Shown here: one piece after another, positions 1 to 8,928 of the stretch
Position numbering within the stretch: position 1 is the first letter of the stretch
Layout of the letters: every line of letters starts with the position of its first letter
Assembly: GCF_032401055.1 (NCBI RefSeq)
Contig: NZ_CP135529.1
Location: forward strand, 2,418,001 to 2,482,000
DNA from: Tardiphaga sp. 709
GTDB taxonomy: Bacteria > Pseudomonadota > Alphaproteobacteria > Rhizobiales > Xanthobacteraceae
DNA length: 64,000 nt
Direction of reading: 5' to 3'
Program-made: the position numbers and the translations under genes
The notes under the pieces: model-generated
Database searches by the model: none
Seen by the model: only the letters and a program-made list of their open reading frames with translations
Told to the model about the DNA's origin: nothing

Positions 1-318
1 CAGAGCTTCGGCGACCGCGAGCATGCTGGAACTGCTGCCGCCGCCGGCCATCACCTGAACGTTCATCTTGGCGCTGCGGAGCATGCCGAGCTCCTCGCAG
101 AGCCGCGAGAACACGAGGTCGACGTTGAAATGCCGGGACGCCAGAGCACCCGTCGGCATCACCACGTCGATATCGCGCGGCGACAGGCCGGCATCGAGAA
201 TGGCTTCGCGCGCCGCAATGACTGCCGCTTCGATTTCACTCCGATCGGAAAAACGCCCGGATGGCACTTCGCCAATGCCGACGACCGCGGCCGACGCAGA
301 TCTCCTGTGAGTGCTCAA
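1..318 (-). CDS. thiolase-family protein, N-terminal part (cut by window edge)
   Basis: Reading the minus strand from a TTG codon at 318 gives an open frame to the window edge with no stop. It encodes a VVGIGEVPSGRFSD segment, then a helix ending LDAGLSPRDIDVV, then an alanine/serine-rich stretch with VMAGGGSSSSMLAVAEAL. The opening GIGE pattern, the AGLSP helix and the serine-rich end resemble the N-terminus of SCP-x/lipid-transfer type thiolases, which condense or cleave acyl-CoAs. The catalytic region lies outside the window, so the reaction cannot be checked. A GGGGAA sequence just upstream is a possible ribosome site for the TTG start; there is no ATG early in the frame. It is divergent from the PucR-type regulator at 502, which may control it. 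Family assignment is moderate; the exact function is unknown. Confidence 0.6.
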   Translation of the reverse strand, partial: MSTHRRSASAAVVGIGEVPSGRFSDRSEIEAAVIAAREAILDAGLSPRDIDVVMPTGALASRHFNVDLVFSRLCEELGMLRSAKMNVQVMAGGGSSSSMLAVAEAL

Positions 319-501
319 TCCTGTTTCCCCCCGGCATTGTCGGTTTGTCGTCGACGATCAATCGCCAACAGGTTGGTGCAAGCCGTAGATGGCCGGCCGG
401 CCTCCCTCAACGTTCAAAAGTCCATTGATTGAGACTTTTTATGTTGGTATCGACATAGATGACGGCCAAGTTGCACGCCGCAAACACCCGAGAGACCGGC
501 A

Positions 502-2401
502 TTGGCGCGAAAACGGAAAAGCGAGAGTCTCTCAGCCACAACGGCACGTGCGTCGCCGTCTGCGCGGCAGGTATCCCGCAAACGAAACGGGCCTCCCTCT
601 TCGGCGGATGCCGCCGAGCCACAAGCGTCAACCGACCTCACGCCCTCAGACTATTATCGCCGGCGCGAGAAGGAGCTGCTCGCACTTCAGGAGACGACTC
701 TCGACCTGAACCGGCTGCGCAATACAAGCGAGGTCCTTGGCGCCATCGTCCGCCGCGCCCGCAGCCTCGTGGGCAGCGCAATCTGCTATCTGTCGGCATA
801 TGATCCCGAGCGGCGGGACTTCTTCGTTCGCGCCATCGAGGGCGCGGTATCGAGACGCTTCGCCGACATCAGGGTTCCTCGCGACCTTGGTAGCTGCCAT
901 CCGATCATCGAAAGCAAGCGTCCCTTCGTCACAGCAAACTATCGGGACGACCCTCGCTTTATTCACGCCACAACGGTGGATACGGCCCTTGAAGGAGAGG
1001 GAATCGTATCGATGGCTGCCGTTCCCCTGCTGCTGGACGGACAAGTGCTCGGCATTCTCTATATCGCCGACCGCCACGCACGCGCCTTCGCGCCCGAGGA
1101 GGTCGCACTGCTCGTGTCGCTGGGGACACACGCTGCGCTGGCTCTGGAGAATGCCCGGCTGTTTGAGGAGACCCGCACCGCTCTCGAAGCACTGGAAATC
1201 AAGACCGCGGAAACTCAAGAAGCGATTGCTGTCCACGAACAACTCATCGCGCTCGTTGCAAGGGGCGGCGGCCTGGACGACGTGGCGCAAATGCTTGCAG
1301 CGATCCTTCACGCGGGCGTAGTTGTCCTGGACCACCAATACGAGACGGCATGTCTGGCCGTCGATCCTGCCGGCAATAACGTTGGCGCCAAGCTGGGCCA
1401 GGCCCGTAATCGAAGCCAACTGCTTCGCGCTCTGGGTGAGAGCCAGTCGATCGGCCGGTCGGTGTCCGTCACCTTCCAAGGCATTCCACCGAGCATCGCG
1501 ATGACAATCATCAGCGCAACCCAAATCCTTGGTGCGTTGGTCGTCTGGCGCCAGGCTCCGCTCAGCGATCATGAGATCTCGCACTCTTGAGAGAGGGGCG
1601 ATCGTTTGCGGCATCGTCCTGTTGTCGCTGGATCGCGCCGCCAAGAGACTCGAGCAAGACGCCGCTGAACTCTTCATCGGATTGCGCAACCGCAACCCGG
1701 AAGCGTCTGTCGCCTTGACCCGCCAAATGGAACAGTGGGGCATGGATCCCCGCCAACCTGTAATCATGCTGCTTGTCGATATCGCTGACAGGATGGCGAG
1801 CCACGTCCTGCGGGTTATTAAGGGAGCATGTCCAACCCGCAGATTCATTGGCGGCGAATTGGAAGGGCGACTTTTGCTGCTTTGCCCGCCTGCAGATGCA
1901 CCGCTCGTGGCAACGGCGGCTCAGAAGGCCGTTGAACAGCGGACAGGCTCGCGCATCAATATCCTGCAATCGGCTGAGTTCATGCCATCCACGGAGTTCC
2001 GGGATACATTCGCCAAAGCCGGCCGCTGCCTGGACCTGGTGAGAGTCCTCGCACGACAGGGCGCGATATGCACGCAAGACGAATTGACCGTTTATGCCGT
2101 CATGTTTGCCGAGCGATCCCGCGAAGAACTCGATGCGTATATCAGGCACACAATCGGCGCTTTGCTGGAGCAAGACAGGAAGCGAAACACAAATCTGACA
2201 GAGACCATGTCTTGCTACTTAGACAGCGGCTATAATACCGGCATGGCCGCCAGAACACTCGGGATTCACGAGAATACTCTTCGGCAGCGACTTGATAGCG
2301 TCGAGCGACTGCTCGGAAACTGGCGTACAGCCGGCAGATCCTTCGAGGTGCAAACAGCATTAAAGCTGCATATGCTCAGGCTCGGCCTTGCTACCAAATG
2401 A
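502..2401 (+). pseudogene. GAF-domain PucR/CdaR-type transcriptional regulator, split by a frameshift
   Basis: Two overlapping frames make one regulator of about 630 residues. The first (502-1590) has a GAF sensor domain at roughly residues 60-220, then a linker ending LGALVVWRQAPLSDHEI. The second frame continues naturally with RTLERGAIVCGIVLLSLDRA and ends in a PucR-type C-terminal helix-turn-helix (YNTGMAARTLGIHENTLRQRL). The join falls at 1576-1582: one extra base, most simply the T at 1579, sends the first frame to a stop at 1588. Intact relatives are ligand-responsive activators of catabolic genes; here the divergent thiolase-like gene is the obvious candidate target. A sequencing error would restore a normal gene; otherwise the DNA-binding half is lost. 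The start at 502 is the first suitable ATG and is uncertain. Confidence 0.75.
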
Positions 2402-2547
2402 GACCTGAAAACAACCGCGTCAGCACAACAAGATGCCCCCAATGACACGGCGCAAAGACCGCATTGCGCCGATTTTGTTGAAAAACTCCCGCGTTGAAGC
2501 GTGGCGCCATCGCTGATTCAATCTCGGTATCGGCGGAGGCTGAACCG

Positions 2548-2790
2548 ATGATGGGTCCACAGGAGACTGATCAGGCGGCTCTGTTCTACGAGTTCTCGCT
2601 GGAGCGACACGTTCCAGCCTCTCATCTGCTGAGGAACATCGACCGGTTCGTCGAGCTGTCAATCATTCGGAGCGAGCTGGCACCATTCTACAGTTCGACC
2701 GGACGGCCATCGATTGATCCCGAGCTGCTCGTCCGGATGCTGCTGGTCGGCTACTGCTACGGCATCCGGTCGGAGCGCCGGCTACGCGCG
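2548..2790 (+). pseudogene. IS1182/IS5-type transposase, N-terminal fragment
   Basis: The frame starting at the double ATG (2548/2551) encodes about 80 residues typical of the DUF772 N-terminus of IS1182-like transposases: FYEFSLERHVPASHLLRNID, then GRPSIDPELLVRMLLVGYCY and GIRSERRL. After ERRL (about 2784) the sequence stops resembling a transposase, so the catalytic DDE part is missing. Upstream, 2475-2495 carries a GATTTTGTTGAAAAACTC stretch like the terminal region of such elements, so the left end may be present. The right break lies just before the copy of an imperfect repeat at 2838, which suggests a deletion between the insertion sequence and the conjugative-element remnant. Confidence 0.75.
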
Positions 2791-2837
2791 CGTCTGCACG
2801 CGCCTCGCATTCATGTCGTCATGAAAATGCAGCGACG

Positions 2838-2917
2838 GCGCGGAAGACCGGGGAAACCGCTCCGGCCGGCACCGAACGGTGCTTCACCCTTGCGCGCGCG
2901 AGGGCGGAGCCCTTAGC
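2838..2917. repeat. imperfect direct repeat, copy A (partner at 6326-6413)
   Basis: About 80 bp starting GCGCGGAAGACCGGGGAAAC and ending CGCGCGAGGGCGGAGCCCTT match 6326-6413 with a few substitutions and a short indel. The two copies lie outside the DUF736 gene and the parB-like gene respectively. They look like a repeated intergenic module of a conjugative element. Confidence 0.7.
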
Positions 2918-2982
2918 GATCATCCAACAACAACAAGACCGAAGGTCTCCCCCTTCCTTCTGCGCGACGGTGGCCTAAGCGC

Positions 2983-3013
2983 AAAAAAAGCCCCGCCTCC
3001 GAAGAGGCGGGGC
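2983..3013 (-). terminator. rho-independent terminator of the DUF736 gene
   Basis: On the minus strand a perfect 10-bp GC-rich stem (3004-3013 pairing with 2990-2999, loop 3000-3003) is followed by seven T residues (2989-2983). It lies 18 bp past the DUF736 stop codon. Confidence 0.85.
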
Positions 3014-3030
3014 GCGTCGATCCGGTTGGA

Positions 3031-3342
3031 TCAGTCGCCGTTACGGCGGGACCAGATCAGCGTGAAGCTGTCGTCGCCCTCGCCTTTCACCAGCGAGGCG
3101 TAGATCGGTGCCGGGAAGCTCGGATCGTCGAGCTTGACTGAGAGATATTCGCGATCAGTCTCCCGTGCGGTCTTCTTCCAGGCAGCGCCGAACTCGGTGG
3201 CGCCTGTCACGATGCGATAGTCGGGCGCCTTGTCGTTCTCCTTCTCGGTCGCGACGAATGTCGCCTTGACGTTGAGCGTCAGTGTCTTGACCGAGCCGAT
3301 GAAGCCGTTGTTCGACGCAGTGAAGGTTCCGATGGTAGCCAT
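3031..3342 (-). CDS. DUF736 family protein
   Basis: This 103-residue protein begins [20 protein letters not shown] and contains the DUF736 pattern of a short beta-rich protein ([42 protein letters not shown]) ending in FTLIWSRR. The length is normal for the family. The biochemical role is unknown; the family is common in integrative and conjugative elements and plasmids of Rhizobiales, often near parB-like and conjugation genes, which fits the 678-aa ParB-type protein close by. The ATG at 3342 is preceded by a good CGGAG ribosome site. A strong terminator follows, so it is transcribed as its own unit. No relaxase or secretion genes are seen here, so it is probably a remnant module. Confidence 0.9.
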   Translation of the reverse strand: MATIGTFTASNNGFIGSVKTLTLNVKATFVATEKENDKAPDYRIVTGATEFGAAWKKTARETDREYLSVKLDDPSFPAPIYASLVKGEGDDSFTLIWSRRNGD

Positions 3343-4126
3343 GGTGGTCTCCGTTCTGTTGTCGGGCCGCGACCATCGCAGCCTCGATGGCGGTCCTTGG
3401 CCCGGGGAGCGATCGGCCCGCAGCCGTCAGGCCCGCAGCGCAGCGGAGGACGGCGGCAGACGGCTTTTTTGCCTCGCGAGGAATGCCGCCACTTCGCGGC
3501 AGGGGAAAAAAGCCGACGTAGCCGTTGCGGGAAGGCGATCGAGGCGCAGCCGCCCCTCGGGCCCGATCCGTCCATTCGAGGTTGCGTGGGACGCGCCCAT
3601 AAACGGACTGACGGAGACAACCATGAGCGCTGCCATCGCTGCCGCACAAGGACAGGGCCTCACCGGTCGCACAAGGACCTGCGCCCGCGCGTCAACGAAG
3701 GTGAAGGCGTGCCCCGACGAACGATAGCGCATGATTTCGCAGTGCTGTGCGCCAGTTGGCGTGCTCTCAGCCCGAGACCCGTGGGGGCCGGCTCGCGATC
3801 GCGATGTCAGGAACAATCGATACGACCATCACGATCTAATTTCGCTGACAAGGGTAAGATCGTCGAACAGTCAGAACCGACATCGCAATCGCGCCAAGGC
3901 ATGATCCGCGGTGACGTGTCGTCCTTCGGGCGGGTTCACTGGCGCCGACCATAACGCGCCCTTCCCCGCTGGCTTCAGCTTGAAAAGTGTTTCGCTTTCT
4001 AGAATGCGCCCGGTCGAGGGCGTGAGTGTCGTGAGATTGGCCGCGCGCCCGACGGCGCACGGCCAAAAAATTTCGCCAGTGGCACGATGACATACCGGGA
4101 CCGCGTGAGCGCTCCCGGCATGCCGT
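3343..4126. other. gene-free stretch between DUF736 and parB-like genes
   Basis: I see no complete gene. On the plus strand a well-placed ribosome site (ACGGAGACAACC) precedes an ATG at 3623 that starts MSAAIAAAQGQGLT, but this frame stops at 3727 after 34 codons. It may be the 5' end of a conjugative-element gene whose body was deleted. Position 4091-4122 is an imperfect inverted repeat (14-bp arms, two mismatches) just downstream of the parB-like stop codon, possibly its transcription end. The remainder is high-GC sequence without convincing codon structure. Confidence 0.5.
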
Positions 4127-6163
4127 TTACTCGGCGGCGACGGAATAGGCGTGAGAGTTCGTCTCCGTGACTGCATCCGGCTGTGGGTGCTCGGCAGGCT
4201 TTTGCGCGGCTCCCTGCGCTCGCATCAGCGCAGGCAGCCACCCGGCGCCGATCAATAACTGCTCGGCAGCTTCCGCCATGTCCTGCTTCTTCATATCCCC
4301 GATCCGGTCAGCGGCCTCGACACTGACGGCTTCGCGCACGGCGGCAAGAATATGCGCCTTGGTGACGCGACCGAGATAGGTCTGCACGGTCGGTGCCCAA
4401 TGCGCGGCCATGTCGAGTGACACGGCCTCCGCCAGCCTGTTCGCCGTTGCCACCGCACGGGGCCTGCGCTCCGACGGTAGTCTCAGCGCGTTAGCCGTGA
4501 GCGCGACGCAATGCGCAAACAACGCCATGCGGCTATCGTGGTCAAGCTCGACGACGAACGTCCACAGGTCGGATACGTCGCGCGGCATCTGCGCCGCCCA
4601 ACGAGCATGCTGATCTGCCCATGCCTTCCCCGCTTGTGTATCCTCGATACCATCAGCATGTGAGGCTAGTACCGTGCTGACCGGACGGATATCGAGAACG
4701 TGGGCGTCCGCCCCGCGATAGAAGATTTGCGCAGTGAGCGCATGGGTCACCGCTACGATGGCGACCGCTGGCTGTTCGCTCAGAGCGAGGCGAAGCCCGA
4801 GGGTCCGATGCGCAGTGAGATCGCGGATCAGGATGTCCGACAACGGTGTGTGATCGTCGGCATCCTCATCCTCCGCGCACAAACTGTCACCCTCGGCTTC
4901 ACCATTCGAGCCGGTTCCGCCGTCATAGACTGCGTCACCGCCCTCTCCTTCGCCGCTTAGGTCCTGCGTTTCCGGCTCCGCTCTCTCGTCTTCGGCCCGC
5001 ATGAAACCGCGCTCGATGCGTACGGTCCCATCATGATTGAGAATGACAAAAGCTCCGCAACGCGCGATGTCGTCGGGGTCGTAAGCCCGGCGCTTCGCCT
5101 CAAGCCGCTCGATTTCAGCTTCAAGCTCGCCAAAACGCGCATCGGCCTCATCAGGCAATTCCTCAACGCTCTCATATTGCTCCTTCAGGCTTTCGAACTC
5201 GGCCTGAGCGGCATCCAAGGCGCCCTGATCTTCCGCCGACAGGTCCACCGGTTGCGGATAAGTCCGACGTAGGCCGTGACTGTGGGGATAGTCGAGGTGA
5301 ACTTGCGTCCATTTCCAGCCCTCCGCTTCCTGCAGAGTGGTCGCTTCGCGTCCGAGCTTCGCCATCACAAGCAGGTCCAGAAGCGCCACGTCCTCGAAAT
5401 ACCCGCCACGGTCCTCGGTGAAGAGATCGCGCAGGATCGTGCCGCCCACCTCGGTATAGGCCTCCGCGCCGACAAAGATCGCGCGGCGATCCGTGGCGGC
5501 GACATGGGGTTCGGTGAGCAGGCGACGGATCGTGCTGGCGTCCCGGTTAAAGGACAGTCGCTCATAGGCTGCTTCCTGCCGGGCATGGTCCTCGGTGATT
5601 GCAAAGGCCATCAACTGGTCGAGTACCAGATCACCGTCGTGATAGATTTGCATCAGCTTGGGCGACACCGCACCCAAGCGAAGGCGTTGCCGCACCACAT
5701 GGGGCGTCACGCCAAACCGGGCGGCGATTTCTTCCGCGCCGAACCCGCGTTCTTCCGCCAGCTTCTTGAAGGCCTCGAACTGATCGGCGGGATGCATATT
5801 CTCGCGCGTGACGTTTTCATCGAGGCTGATTTCGAAAGCGTCGTTCGCGGTGTCGATGACGCAGCGGATCGGCTCCGTCTTCTTGATCTCCTTGCGTTTG
5901 ACGCGCAGCAGCTGGGCCAGCCTGCGGCCTTCGCCGATGGTGACGAAATAGAACCCGGTTGCCGCACCTTCTGCGTCCAGCTCCGGTTCGACGACAAGGT
6001 TTTGCAGGATGCCTTTCGCGGCGATGCTAGCCGCATAAGCCTCAATCGACGCCTCGCTGTGCGGCGTCTTGCGGGCGTTGTTCGCGGACTTCTTGAGCTT
6101 GTTGAGCGGAATGAAAATCTCCGTCCCGCTCTGCGTGACGATTTCAACATTCTTGGCAGACAT
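4127..6163 (-). CDS. ParB/Spo0J-family DNA-binding protein of an integrative element
   Basis: At 678 residues this is much longer than chromosomal ParB (about 300). The N-terminus (about residues 15-130) is a ParB/Srx-like nuclease fold: IPLNKLKKSANNARKTP, then SIAAKGILQNLVVEPE, and ENVTRENMHPADQFEAF. A helix-turn-helix follows at about 140-165 (GAEEIAARFGVTPHVVRQRL). A charged, acidic middle part (about 300-430) may be coiled-coil, and a long C-terminal extension is alanine-rich. Such long ParB-like proteins typically occur in conjugative elements and plasmids of Rhizobiales and probably act in element maintenance or regulation rather than chromosome segregation, since no parA is adjacent. 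A GGGAG ribosome site lies upstream of the ATG at 6163. Its neighbour DUF736 supports an element origin. Confidence 0.88.
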   Translation of the reverse strand: MSAKNVEIVTQSGTEIFIPLNKLKKSANNARKTPHSEASIEAYAASIAAKGILQNLVVEPELDAEGAATGFYFVTIGEGRRLAQLLRVKRKEIKKTEPIRCVIDTANDAFEISLDENVTRENMHPADQFEAFKKLAEERGFGAEEIAARFGVTPHVVRQRLRLGAVSPKLMQIYHDGDLVLDQLMAFAITEDHARQEAAYERLSFNRDASTIRRLLTEPHVAATDRRAIFVGAEAYTEVGGTILRDLFTEDRGGYFEDVALLDLLVMAKLGREATTLQEAEGWKWTQVHLDYPHSHGLRRTYPQPVDLSAEDQGALDAAQAEFESLKEQYESVEELPDEADARFGELEAEIERLEAKRRAYDPDDIARCGAFVILNHDGTVRIERGFMRAEDERAEPETQDLSGEGEGGDAVYDGGTGSNGEAEGDSLCAEDEDADDHTPLSDILIRDLTAHRTLGLRLALSEQPAVAIVAVTHALTAQIFYRGADAHVLDIRPVSTVLASHADGIEDTQAGKAWADQHARWAAQMPRDVSDLWTFVVELDHDSRMALFAHCVALTANALRLPSERRPRAVATANRLAEAVSLDMAAHWAPTVQTYLGRVTKAHILAAVREAVSVEAADRIGDMKKQDMAEAAEQLLIGAGWLPALMRAQGAAQKPAEHPQPDAVTETNSHAYSVAAE

Positions 6164-6964
6164 AGTCGTTCTCCCTTCGGGGGTTGGGGTGCAAGCGCAG
6201 CGCTGCGCTGCACCCCTGCCCGTCGGCGAGACCGGGGTAGCAAGGGCAAGGGCGGCCGGGGCGGAGGGGGATCACCCGGCCTGCACAAGCGGATTCCGAG
6301 ATGGCAACTGTCCCGTCTTGACGACCGCGCGGAAGGTCGGGGAGACCGCCCCGGCCGGTCCCGGATCTTCCGGGACTTCACCCTTGCCCGCGCGAGGGCG
6401 GAGCCCTTAGAGATCCCAAACGGAAAAAGGGCGTCTGTGCCGCAGCGAAGCGAAGGCCAGTCGGCAGTCGCGAGACCGGTTAAAAAGGCACCCGCAGGAG
6501 GGTCAGCATAGCGCCGCCTTTTGGCGGGACCCGGGATCGAGTGCCTCCGGCGAGCGACACGTTATCGCGCGAGGGATCGAAGCCGAAGGCCGAGACGCAG
6601 CTTTGCGGCCCGGTTCACGAGAGCCCGGAGCGGCGACTGCCGCGCGCGCCCAGAACCCTGAGCTCCCGTCGTTGCGAATTGCAGCCTTGTGTTCAGCTGG
6701 GACGAACGACGGGATATAAGCAGCCGTCGTATCAGGGAGCTATTTTTGAATGAAGAGCGTGGCCGGCACAGCCTGACGCGCCTGATCAGAGTACTTAAAG
6801 CTGGATTCTATTGCTGGTGGCGAACACATAGTTTCGCCGAGAATAGCGGTGGTTAATAGCGAGAGGTCCGGCTAAACGTTTGCGCCGTATAAGATGAGCT
6901 TCGAATTTGCAATGGCTGAATGACTGACGATCTTTCTAAAGACTACCACGTAGCGGTGCTGCCG
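6164..6964. other. 800-bp gene-poor stretch with repeat copy B and a possible transposase scrap
   Basis: No complete gene is seen. The region carries the parB-like upstream sequence, repeat copy B (6326-6413) and high-GC sequence to about 6720. From about 6745 composition becomes more AT-rich; a short plus-strand frame reads NEERGRHSLTRLIRVLKAGF and stops soon after, vaguely like an IS3-type OrfB scrap but too short to assign. The composition change suggests a junction between the element remnant and the abiE locus. Confidence 0.4.
6326..6413. repeat. imperfect direct repeat, copy B (partner at 2838-2917)
   Basis: It matches copy A in the same orientation: GCGCGGAAGGTCGGGGAGAC at the start and CGCGCGAGGGCGGAGCCCTT at the end, with a roughly 10-bp length difference in the middle. 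Together the copies bracket the DUF736/parB-like module. Confidence 0.7.
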
Positions 6965-7882
6965 CTATCCACGTTTTGACAGCACCTCTTCAAGCCGAGC
7001 GACAAGGATGGCGCGCTTGTTCGGCGACAGCTTGTCGAGATTCTGCTGGCGCCAGCGGACGGCGGGAAGCTCGGCCGCATTTGGTAGTCCCAACAGGCCC
7101 CAGTCGGGCTCGCCCCGTTCGAACGAAACGAGAAATTTGCGATGTGCGGCAGGCATATCGCCGACGATAGACTTTATCAGGGCGGCTCTTGCGGAGAGTA
7201 GATCGGCAAGCTCCACGGGGTCTCGCGTCATTCCTGAGAAGCCATGCTTAAACGCAGCTTCGATGTTTTTGAGGGTTGGTGCTAGCACCTCGGACATGGG
7301 TCGGTCATGGCTTAGCAGGTAAACGATAAAGGCCTGACGTAACGCGTCGCTGATGCCTTCATTCGCCATCAAGTCACGTACGTCGAAAAGATCGCGGGGA
7401 TGCTGACGGTCCAACGCGGCGACGATCTTCCCGGCGTAGAGGTCTTCAAACGATACGGTACGCGCCTCCGCAAATCCAAATTCCTCTTCGACGGCTGGCT
7501 TTACCGCAGCTAATGCGGGTTCGAAGACGCAGCCGCGCAAGACCGGCGTCACTTCAATTTTGATCTGAACGCCCTGGGAACGAACGATCAATTTGACGAC
7601 GGTATTTTCAGTCTTGGACTCGGTGATTTGCGCATCAGGAACAGCGGCTTTGATCTTGCCGGCAATGCGTTTCATGGCGGCGTCGATGTCGGCAAGGGAT
7701 TCCGGGCGCGGCGCGACCGGCAAGTAGGTCAGATCAATATCCACCGAGAGGCGCGGAAGGTCGCGAACAAACAGGTTGATCGCCGTCCCACCTTTCAGAG
7801 CAAAGCATGCTTCTTCCGTAACGAGGGGAAGAACGCGGATCAGCAAGGCGACTTGCCGTTTGTAGACGTCAGCGAACGCCAT
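6965..7882 (-). CDS. abiEii: AbiEii-type nucleotidyltransferase toxin
   Basis: This 305-residue protein has the AbiEii/AbiGii toxin pattern: the nucleotidyltransferase GG-x-D-x-D signature, with KGGTAINLF then LSVDIDLTYL at about residues 28-52, a later EDLYAGKIVAALDRQHPRDLFDV block and a DDxxD-like helical C-terminus. Family members are type IV toxins thought to block growth by nucleotidyl transfer, and abort phage infection in known cases. The start (7882) overlaps the end of the upstream antitoxin gene by 14 bp, the usual coupled arrangement with the antitoxin first. The DUF1814-like core is complete, so the toxin looks intact. The locus has lower G+C than its neighbours and no relation to the flanking remnants, consistent with defence or maintenance cargo of a mobile region. 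Confidence 0.9.
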   Translation of the reverse strand: MAFADVYKRQVALLIRVLPLVTEEACFALKGGTAINLFVRDLPRLSVDIDLTYLPVAPRPESLADIDAAMKRIAGKIKAAVPDAQITESKTENTVVKLIVRSQGVQIKIEVTPVLRGCVFEPALAAVKPAVEEEFGFAEARTVSFEDLYAGKIVAALDRQHPRDLFDVRDLMANEGISDALRQAFIVYLLSHDRPMSEVLAPTLKNIEAAFKHGFSGMTRDPVELADLLSARAALIKSIVGDMPAAHRKFLVSFERGEPDWGLLGLPNAAELPAVRWRQQNLDKLSPNKRAILVARLEEVLSKRG

Positions 7883-8723
7883 TCAGATCCCCAGGAACGG
7901 TTATGTGGTAGGTCGGGTCAAGCACCCCGCCTTTAACAAGCATACGCTTGCCGCTGCCGAGATCGATATCTTCTTTCTTCAGGCGCTTGAGCCACGCGTG
8001 CTTGTGACGATCGGAAAAATAGAAGAAGAGGCGCTTGACCTTAACGCTAGCGCAATCCTTCAATAATTTTTGCAAACGATCGGGGCGCAGATTGGCGAGT
8101 CCACCGAACAGGGCATCGACCTGTTCAAAGGTCTCGCGGTTGGGTAACTCGTCGAGCAGTTCGAATATCGCGCGCTCCGGCGTGGACAGCGTCAAGGGCC
8201 AGTCCCACTGGCCCCAGGTCAATTCGGTTATGTCGCCGCCACGGAAGCTCGTCACATCGAGAGCCTCACCTTTGTCGATATTCCATTTGACGCTGTTGAC
8301 GCCCTTGGTAACCGGTTCGTTTTTGAAGAGCCGTCGGTCATTGTGATAAACAAATTTGACTTGGAGCGGCAGTTTCTGAACCCATCCCGGCGGTGGTTTC
8401 GGACCGTAAAGATGTACGACGGTGGTCGATTGCGAAAGGTAGTGGGCGTAGCCCTGTAATTCGAGGGCGGTACGTCCGCCAACTATGAGCGGCGAATAAT
8501 TGAGGATGGTCTGAAGCGATATGACGACCTGCTGCCAGCTCAAGACGCCGCGGGGCCGGCGAAACACACTGCGTGTGGGTTGTTCAAGCCAGCCCGATTT
8601 CACATACTGATGTTGGAGTTGAGTTGAATAGCCTTGGGCATTTAGCCAAGCGGCATCTACCAGCATTCCCTCGGGAAGTTTGCTAGCAAGCTGGTTTATA
8701 AGTCCTCTTTTTTCTCTGCTCAT
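7869..8723 (-). CDS. abiEi: AbiEi family antitoxin / autoregulator
   Basis: This 284-residue protein begins with a winged-helix-like segment (MSREKRGLINQLASKLPEG through LNAQGYSTQLQHQYVKSGW), which matches the N-terminal DNA-binding domain of AbiEi antitoxins. The SPLIVGGRTALELQGYAHYL motif that joins it to the C-terminal antitoxin domain follows. AbiEi proteins neutralise AbiEii without stable complex formation and repress their own promoter. The gene precedes and overlaps abiEii, forming a two-gene operon. About 160 AT-rich bases upstream (8724-8889) hold the likely promoter and operator. The pair is complete and probably functional. Confidence 0.88.
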   Translation of the reverse strand: MSREKRGLINQLASKLPEGMLVDAAWLNAQGYSTQLQHQYVKSGWLEQPTRSVFRRPRGVLSWQQVVISLQTILNYSPLIVGGRTALELQGYAHYLSQSTTVVHLYGPKPPPGWVQKLPLQVKFVYHNDRRLFKNEPVTKGVNSVKWNIDKGEALDVTSFRGGDITELTWGQWDWPLTLSTPERAIFELLDELPNRETFEQVDALFGGLANLRPDRLQKLLKDCASVKVKRLFFYFSDRHKHAWLKRLKKEDIDLGSGKRMLVKGGVLDPTYHITVPGDLNGVR

Positions 8724-8928
8724 AATTTATAATATGGCACATTCCCAAACCGAACGCCAGTTTGAAAATATCCGTTCAAATCAATTAGATATAGAGTAAT
8801 TCATTAAAATCCAAACTCCTTCAGGCGGGGTGATATCCCGCGCCGTTAGGGGTTCGCTGAGGTTCGGCGCTTCATATCGGACAAATAAAGAACGCAATAA
8901 ACCCTGTCCCAACCCGCCCGCAGCTACG

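Noticed and set aside
1573-1600. Programmed +1 frameshift in the PucR-type gene.
   Set aside because: No slippery run, rare codon/stop pause or stimulatory stem is visible; a simple one-base insertion explains the shift.
646-1848. Long open frame of 400 codons on the minus strand opposite the GAF/PucR regulator.
   Set aside because: It is antisense to a recognisable GAF and PucR protein and shows no domain of its own; such shadows are common in GC-rich DNA.
5276-6511. Long plus-strand open frame opposite the ParB-like gene.
   Set aside because: The minus strand encodes clear ParB motifs with a ribosome site; the plus frame has no recognisable pattern.
7850-7882. ADVYKRQ at the start of the AbiEii protein, which resembles the peptide translated from the Nextera transposase adapter end.
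   Set aside because: The DNA reads GACGTCTACAAACGGCAA, which differs from the adapter codons at most third positions, and the gene fits its family and overlaps the antitoxin normally.
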